Below, piece by piece: positions 59,301-64,000 of a stretch of DNA of 64,000 nucleotides. The stretch comes from Gigantopelta aegis. Taxonomy: Eukaryota > Mollusca > Gastropoda > Neomphalida > Peltospiridae. Each line of letters opens with the position of its first letter. Position 1 is the stretch's first letter. The DNA is taken from assembly GCF_016097555.1 (NCBI RefSeq), contig NC_054706.1:58805303-58869302 (forward strand). The letters run 5' to 3'. The position numbers and the translations under genes are program-made. The notes beneath the pieces were generated by a model. It was given only the letters and a program-made list of their open reading frames with translations, had not been told where the DNA came from and searched no databases.

Positions 59301-62300
59301 CAACCCTGTAATGTTTGCAGTAACTCAGTATAGTCTTTGGCCTCCAATAATTTCTTATTATGAATTTTATTTCTCAAAATGTTTCTGAGTTTGTCACATT
59401 TGCTTCCAGGCAACGATTGCTTCCCAAAATTTGTTTTCCAGCCTTGACAATGTAATAAAATAACTACGTATTATGCAGTTGGACTCTCATTTTCAAAACT
59501 ATGTGATTCACATCACAAATTTAACATACGCTACAGTTGATTTGATAGTAAAAAGTACAAAGAAAATAATTTATGACTTCATAAAATTGTCATTAAGGTG
59601 GAGCATTGTTGGAAAATATGAGGGTCAAGTATATAAATATGTGATTGGCAATCTGTCTGATGGCAAGTAAAAGGTTTGAGAATTTCAGACACTCTGAAAA
59701 AGAATATAAGTTTAAATAATATTACTTATTTCTGTTGTTTCAGAGGATAAATTTGCTATTGGTAGTGGTGCTCGGCTTATCTCAGTCTCATACTACGAGG
59801 AAGACAACGATTGGTGGGTCAGCAAGCACATCAAGAAGCCAATCAGATCAACTGTGACATGGTAAGTTCACAAGAGTTGTTAGGAGACAGTTCATAGGCC
59901 ATTAGGAACATAAAGAAGCCAGTCAGGGACCTAATTCACAAAGGTCTCTTAGGCTCTGTTATACAATAAAGCATCCTCTTTGCAAGTCTTTTAGCATTGC
60001 ACTGCGAGATCGCAAAGTTGTGAGAGTTTAGTGAATTAGGCCCCAGATCAACTGTGACATGGTACGTTCACAAGAGTTGTTAGGAAACAGTTCATAGGCC
60101 ATTAGGAACATAAAGAAGCCAATCGGATCAACTGTGACATGGTAAGTTCACAAGAGTTGTTAGGAAACAGTTCATAGGCCATTAGGAACACAAAGAAGCC
60201 AATCATATTGTAAATTCCAGGACTTGAAAGGTTAATAATGCAATAGTGCTTACTTTTCTAATAGGGGAGAAGTTTGTTTTGTTTAACGACACCACTAGAG
60301 CACATTGATTTATTAATTATTGATTATTGGATGTTAAACATTTGGTACTTTTTATCTCACTGGAAACCATTACATTCCGCTGCATTTTTCCATTAGCAGC
60401 AAGGGTTCATTTATATGGATGTTCTAACAATCAGGACAGCACATACCATGGCCTTTGATATACCAGTCGTGGTGCACTGGTAGGAATATGATTTCTAATA
60501 GGGGTTTTTCCTATACACAAAATGAAATCTTACAGATTTTTTTCATAAAGAATGGTCTATTTTCTTTTAAGGAAAATATATTTGTATCTGGTATATGAGC
60601 TAGTGTTTTTAAAGTGATATTTAAATTTATTATATTTATATCTTACATATTCAGTGCAATCAAAGTTTGCGATATTTTTCAGATCACATACATTAAGAAT
60701 TTGATAACTTTGCAAATTAGATGTAAATTAATTGAGGTCATGGCACTAGGTTTATTGACATTTAAGCAAACATACTTTGGTGACACTCAATAACTGACAT
60801 GTATTCATAGTCATCAAATTTCACTAGCAATTTTACAGTGAAAGCTGTTCAGCGTTCAAAAAACAAACAAAAAGTTAAGCACTAGTTTATTTTGATGTAA
60901 GGACATCCAAAATGATGTCATTCGAGTTTGACGTCATTTCCATTCAAAAAGAGACCTCGCCACATATTCTTATGTCATTTGAATATCTAGTAATGGCAGA
61001 CTAGAATTTAAAGTTGTGTGTAGAGTTTACAAAAACATGTATTAAGCTTGAGATTATACATGTACATGTATGATTAAGAGATTATTACTCTTGTGTGTTT
61101 CGGTATCGTCAATATCATATATTAAGAATAAAAATAATGTATTATGCTTGCCAGAGGCTCGCATAATACAATTTATATTCCTAATATATGATATTGACGA
61201 TACAAAAAAAACACTCTAGTAATAACCTCTATATATCAGGGGTGGGAATTCTCCTCGGATCAGCTGTTTTCCTCGCATGGAACATTGCGTTTCCTCGTAT
61301 TTTAATCATCCTTTCCTCCAAAATTTGTCAGATTTCTGGGACCCCTCTAGATTTCCTCTTTTTTACAGTTCACCAATTCCTACCACTGATATATATTTAT
61401 AATAGCACAGTGCATCGTCATGTACATAAATGTAGCTCTAGTTAAGAATATTTCTTATCATAAAGGTTTTTTAAAAAATAAATTGAAATATTTTAAAAAT
61501 ATATTTTGTAATATTACAATTTTAGCTTTTATTACTACCAGGATGGGGTGGGGGGTTTTTGGGGTTTTTTTTGCTCTACTAATGTTAGTGGTCTACTTTT
61601 TATGTTAAAGTTTCGTATTTAGATCAGTTTGTCACAAACTATAGATCCAAGGTCAATGGCACTTGGTTTATAGTTGTACCTAGGGATGTTCACCACAGTG
61701 CACCAAAAACGTTTATGATCAGCGAGACATTTAATCTGTGGAATTATTATTATTATTATTTAAATTGATTTTTATTTTTCAGTCTGGACTGGCATCCTAA
61801 CAATGTCCTGATAGCTGCTGGATCATCGGACTTCAAGGCCAGGTGCTTTGTTATTTTTTTCAGTCTTTTGTTTACCTTTTACCTTTTCATAATAAATATT
61901 GCAAATTTATTCTTTGTCTTTTTGCTTATTTTACCTTTTATGTTTGATAAATGTCTCATTTGCTGTGTTTATTTAGCATTTGAAAAACACAAACATGCAA
62001 GGCTCACCCTTTTCATTGCCAAATTAGCCAAATTGGAAATTTGTATATACTCACCATATCTGAAAATTGGCTAAATAAAAAATTATTCCAGTGAGCCCTT
62101 TACGTGTGTACTTTCTTATTTGATGTAAAATAAAATATCTCTTAATTGTTTCGTGTACACTGTAAATTTAGAATGTTTTGCAAGCAACAAAGTAGAAACT
62201 ATGAGGGACTAACAAACACAGTATTTTCTGTACCTAGTTGATAGATTTAAAAACATTATTTCAAAAAGAAAACCTAACCATAATGCCAGAAAAACTGTGG

Positions 62301-62779
62301 ATCACTACACTTAAATTTAGGACATGAATCACTACCTCCCAATTGAAATAAGACAATGGAACAACACCCCTGTAGAAAATTGATTGTGCTCACTATGTAA
62401 TTCTAATGATATTGGCGATGAATATCATTATTTATTCTCTTGTGCCTTGTGTAAGAAACCCCGAAAATGGTTCCTAAAACGATATTTTTTTCTAAATCCA
62501 GTACCCTGAAATTTAAAGGACCAAAGATATTATTGGTAATATCAAAAAGATTTTGATGTACACTTTAAATTTAATATCTGTATGTATTACATATAAAAAT
62601 TACGTACTGTGTATTTTAACACAATTTTAGAATATAAATTCATGTCTATGCAAATTGATTCTTTCCTTTCAGGGTGTTTTCTGGTTACATTAAAGAAGTG
62701 GAGTCAAAACCTGGACCTTGTTCCTGGGGAACGAAGATGCCTTGGGGAACTCTCATGGCCGAGTTTTCAAATGGTGGAG
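53311..62779 (+). CDS. ARPC1: Arp2/3 complex subunit 1 (WD40), partial, six exons in window
   Basis: Exons: 53311-53377, 54025-54176, 57729-57837, 59744-59861, 61783-61842, 62673-62779. They are in phase and encode 204 aa; the family is about 370 aa, so roughly 165 residues lie beyond the right edge. Conserved stretches include [55 protein letters not shown] and YIKEVE, all diagnostic of ARPC1A/B. The protein is one of the seven subunits of the Arp2/3 actin nucleator and is needed for branch assembly in the cytoplasm. A CAG acceptor ends at 53303, seven bases before the ATG, so at least one 5' UTR exon lies upstream. Exon 2 is tandemly duplicated (see 56039-56191), and the exon 4 donor region is repeated three times. 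Confidence 0.93.
54619..55579. mobile_element. TTAA-flanked DNA element, 961 bp, with an empty site in the paralogous copy
   Basis: TTAA occurs at 54615-54618 and again at 55580-55583. The duplicated segment at 56636-56639 has one TTAA and no insert, so the boundaries are exact. The ends form an imperfect inverted repeat: AGGAGAGGACAATT on the left and AGGTAGGGTCAACT inverted on the right. No long open frame is present. TTAA targets are typical of piggyBac-like and Kolobok elements; the superfamily is not settled. Confidence 0.75.
56039..56191 (+). pseudogene. Duplicated, frameshifted copy of ARPC1 exon 2
   Basis: This is a near-identical copy of exon 2 (54025-54176) with acceptor and donor both kept. 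It carries one extra T, giving GAATTTGTC instead of GAATTGTC, so it is 153 rather than 152 nt. Using it in place of exon 2, or adding it, breaks the WD40 reading frame. It sits inside a roughly 1-kb tandem duplication and is best read as a dead exon copy. An assembly artefact from two haplotypes laid end to end is the other explanation. Confidence 0.8.
56904..57097. mobile_element. CAGGGCTAGCTCTG-type palindromic MITE
   Basis: The ends are CAGGGCTAGCTCT and its inverse, with CTCGCCAAATTC inside. It lies in ARPC1 intron 2, just after the duplicated segment. Flanks ATTGC and ATTGT are near-identical. Confidence 0.75.
57446..57684 (+). mobile_element. SINE, most of head missing, tail B
   Basis: It starts at TTGGGCTATTTCTCGTTCCA, after the B-box, and ends GTCGTTAAACAAAACAAAC. 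It ends 44 bases before ARPC1 exon 3. Confidence 0.75.
57944..58190. mobile_element. MITE with 27-bp inverted ends, TA-rich flanks
   Basis: Both ends read GAAGAGTTYAGGCGCAAAAC inward, then GNGATATA. It is 247 bp, non-coding, flanked by TATATA. The ends suggest a Tc1/mariner-type MITE, not obviously derived from the transposon at 46733. Confidence 0.75.
58287..59308. mobile_element. CAGGGTTGAAA element, 1022 bp, non-coding
   Basis: The ends are CAGGGTTGAAA and its exact inverse TTTCAACCCTG, with TAATGT repeated on each side (58281-58286 and 59309-59314). Paired GGTCGCMA phrases follow inside each end. The middle is AT-rich without a credible protein. It fills much of ARPC1 intron 3. Confidence 0.75.
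59833..60205 (+). repeat. 80-bp tandem triplication spanning the ARPC1 exon 4 donor
   Basis: Copies begin AAGAAGCC at 59833, 59913 and 60113, with a partial fourth at 60193. Each holds the last 29 bp of exon 4 and 51 bp of intron. Donors occur at 59862, 60062 (GTACGT) and 60142 (GTAAGT). Reading past the first donor meets TAA at once. Confidence 0.9.
59926..60044. mobile_element. GGGNCCTAATTCACAAA MITE inside a tandem repeat
   Basis: The ends are GGGACCTAATTCACAAAG and the inverse of GGGGCCTAATTCAC. It interrupts only the second of three 80-bp copies, so its edges are well fixed. A related copy lies at 38496-38591. Confidence 0.7.
60268..60492 (-). mobile_element. SINE, head missing, tail B, 12-bp target duplication
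   Basis: TTCTAATAGGGG flanks it exactly (60256-60267 and 60493-60504). It lacks the tRNA-like head. Confidence 0.88.
61080..61227. mobile_element. Palindromic MITE, about 148 bp
   Basis: Two arms of about 65 bp (ATCGTCAATATCATATATTA and inverse; TGTATTATGC and inverse) surround a 13-bp loop. It could fold into a long hairpin in ARPC1 pre-mRNA. Confidence 0.7.
61237..61388. mobile_element. CAGGGGTGGGAATT MITE, second copy
   Basis: It matches 24412-24595 over most of its length (CTCCTCGGATCAGCTGTTTT), with an internal deletion and a diverged right end CAGTGGTAGGAATT. ATATAT flanks both sides. It lies in ARPC1 intron 4. Confidence 0.8.
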
Positions 62780-64000
62780 GTAGGCTATTTTAATAATAAC
62801 TACATCCAAGTCAACCAAGAGTAAAGGGTTTATTGTCATGGAAACATATTGTGCATGTATACCAATCTGCTTGTAGTCCTGGTATTGTAAATTGCATGAT
62901 ATATCGTATTTATTTAAAGTCGTAACTATAGGTTCTGTATTAAATTATATGGGAGCCATCTAAAAACAAGTAGAAAAGTAAATATATTGCCTTGAATATA
63001 TATATGACAGTATATTTACTTTATATATATACTCTTAAAAAAAACCCGTAGGAGAACCTGAAATATTAATGTTAATATCAACTATTAGACCGAACATACG
63101 TTTTGACCACAGACATCCTAGTAAAGAACATTCAGGTCTGTTTATCAACACACCGAAACACATTTCATAGTTTGCACATGCATCACGCAGTTGCCCCGTA
63201 CACATGCGTGGGATGTCATTCTCGATTTTGAGAATTTCCAGGACGGTCCATTAATCACTGTGGAACATTATTTCTGTCAATCCTTTTCATTCTTTTGATC
63301 ATACAGTTGTTATTGTTTTGTTTTTTGTCATTTTTATTGTTTGAATTTGCGATTTACTGATAAAAAAAACCCATCAACTTTAAAATTTCACTTCTGACCC
63401 CAATCGTCCTTCAAGATCTTTGGTGATGATGATGATGATGATAACTAGTTTAACGTGCCCATATACCACTAGGGTTTCGAACACGCCCATCCCGAGTCCG
63501 ACCTCCGATAAGATCGGTGGCCTGACTCGGGATGGAGGGGGGGGGGGTTGATAATGGGCAGAATTGACTGCTCGGCCGAATATTTATATAATTTGGAGCA
63601 TTTTAGAAGGACAGTCCAAAATTAAATAAGAGAAAGAAGAGAGGATCGGACTATTTAATAATATTTAAAAATAAAGAAGTAATTTCGACATAAAATGTTG
63701 AACGCAGATCTAAAAGTTTAAAGTCCGATCGATATGTCCACGCGAGTGGCCTCGTTAAGGCTGTTTGGGTGCACAGCTTAAAGGGACGAGATGGGTTGCA
63801 TCCCGTCAAGAAAACCCCTAGATTGACAGTCGATAGACGTTGAAGGTGTAGTGCTGTGCTGAAATACAGATCTTGAGAAGCCGGATCTGTCTGAACGAGA
63901 GAGAGTATCAGACTAGGGTATAGTCCAGTCGTCATGGTTTGGTATAGTGGTGCAGACGGGCCCCGACTCCGGAGGATACGAGATGGTATCACTATAAAGC
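62780..64000. other. ARPC1 intron with an unclassified repeat
   Basis: After exon 6 the sequence is AT-rich, with a GATGAT tract at 63424-63441. From about 63450 to the edge it becomes GC-richer (GTTTCGAACACGCCCATCCC, then a paired CCGAGTCCGACC and TGACTCGGGATGG). That looks like the edge of a dispersed repeat that continues past the window. Its class cannot be told here. Confidence 0.45.

Noticed and set aside
63651-63992. 113-residue minus-strand frame at the right edge
   Set aside because: No recognised domain; it lies in repeat-like sequence within an ARPC1 intron.

Overview
The window is nuclear DNA from a mollusc, most likely a gastropod. Three lines of evidence point there: AT-rich intron-containing genes with GT-AG junctions, dense tRNA-derived SINEs of the kind seen in molluscs, and three conserved animal genes. 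The species call is inference and rests mainly on the SINEs. I see no bacterial, plasmid, phage, CRISPR or retroviral content.

The genes are: (1) an HNRNPUL1-like RNA-binding protein on the + strand, 11 coding exons, 4903-29514, 1525 aa, joined here exon by exon with every junction in phase; (2) a canopy-family endoplasmic reticulum chaperone (CNPY3-like) on the - strand, 7 coding exons, 49084 down to 39581, 228 aa, with a signal peptide and a C-terminal KEEL; (3) the first six coding exons (204 aa) of ARPC1, the WD40 subunit of the Arp2/3 complex, on the + strand from 53311 and running off the right end. HNRNPUL1 and CNPY3 are convergent across about 10 kb of repeats. CNPY3 and ARPC1 are divergent. 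There is no operon logic; the proteins act in separate processes (nuclear RNA metabolism, folding in the ER, actin branching).

Much of the rest is repeats: about 30 SINE copies or fragments that mix several tRNA-like heads and tails; an apparently intact Tc1/mariner transposon inside CNPY3 intron 1; four TTAA-flanked non-autonomous DNA elements; two groups of CAGGG-ended hAT-like MITEs; several palindromic MITEs; and a 3.5-kb minisatellite of about 65 copies of a 54-bp unit (32240-35800) that is open in frame on both strands.

The observations most worth a second look are: a tandem duplication of ARPC1 exon 2 whose first copy alone carries a 961-bp TTAA element; an 80-bp triplication across the ARPC1 exon 4 splice donor and a similar duplication at an HNRNPUL1 donor; an element at about 51225-52143 built from 13 copies of a 15-mer in facing clusters; the minisatellite bounded by hAT-like ends; and degenerate acceptor-like repeats in the large HNRNPUL1 intron. 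I found no new protein system and do not claim one.
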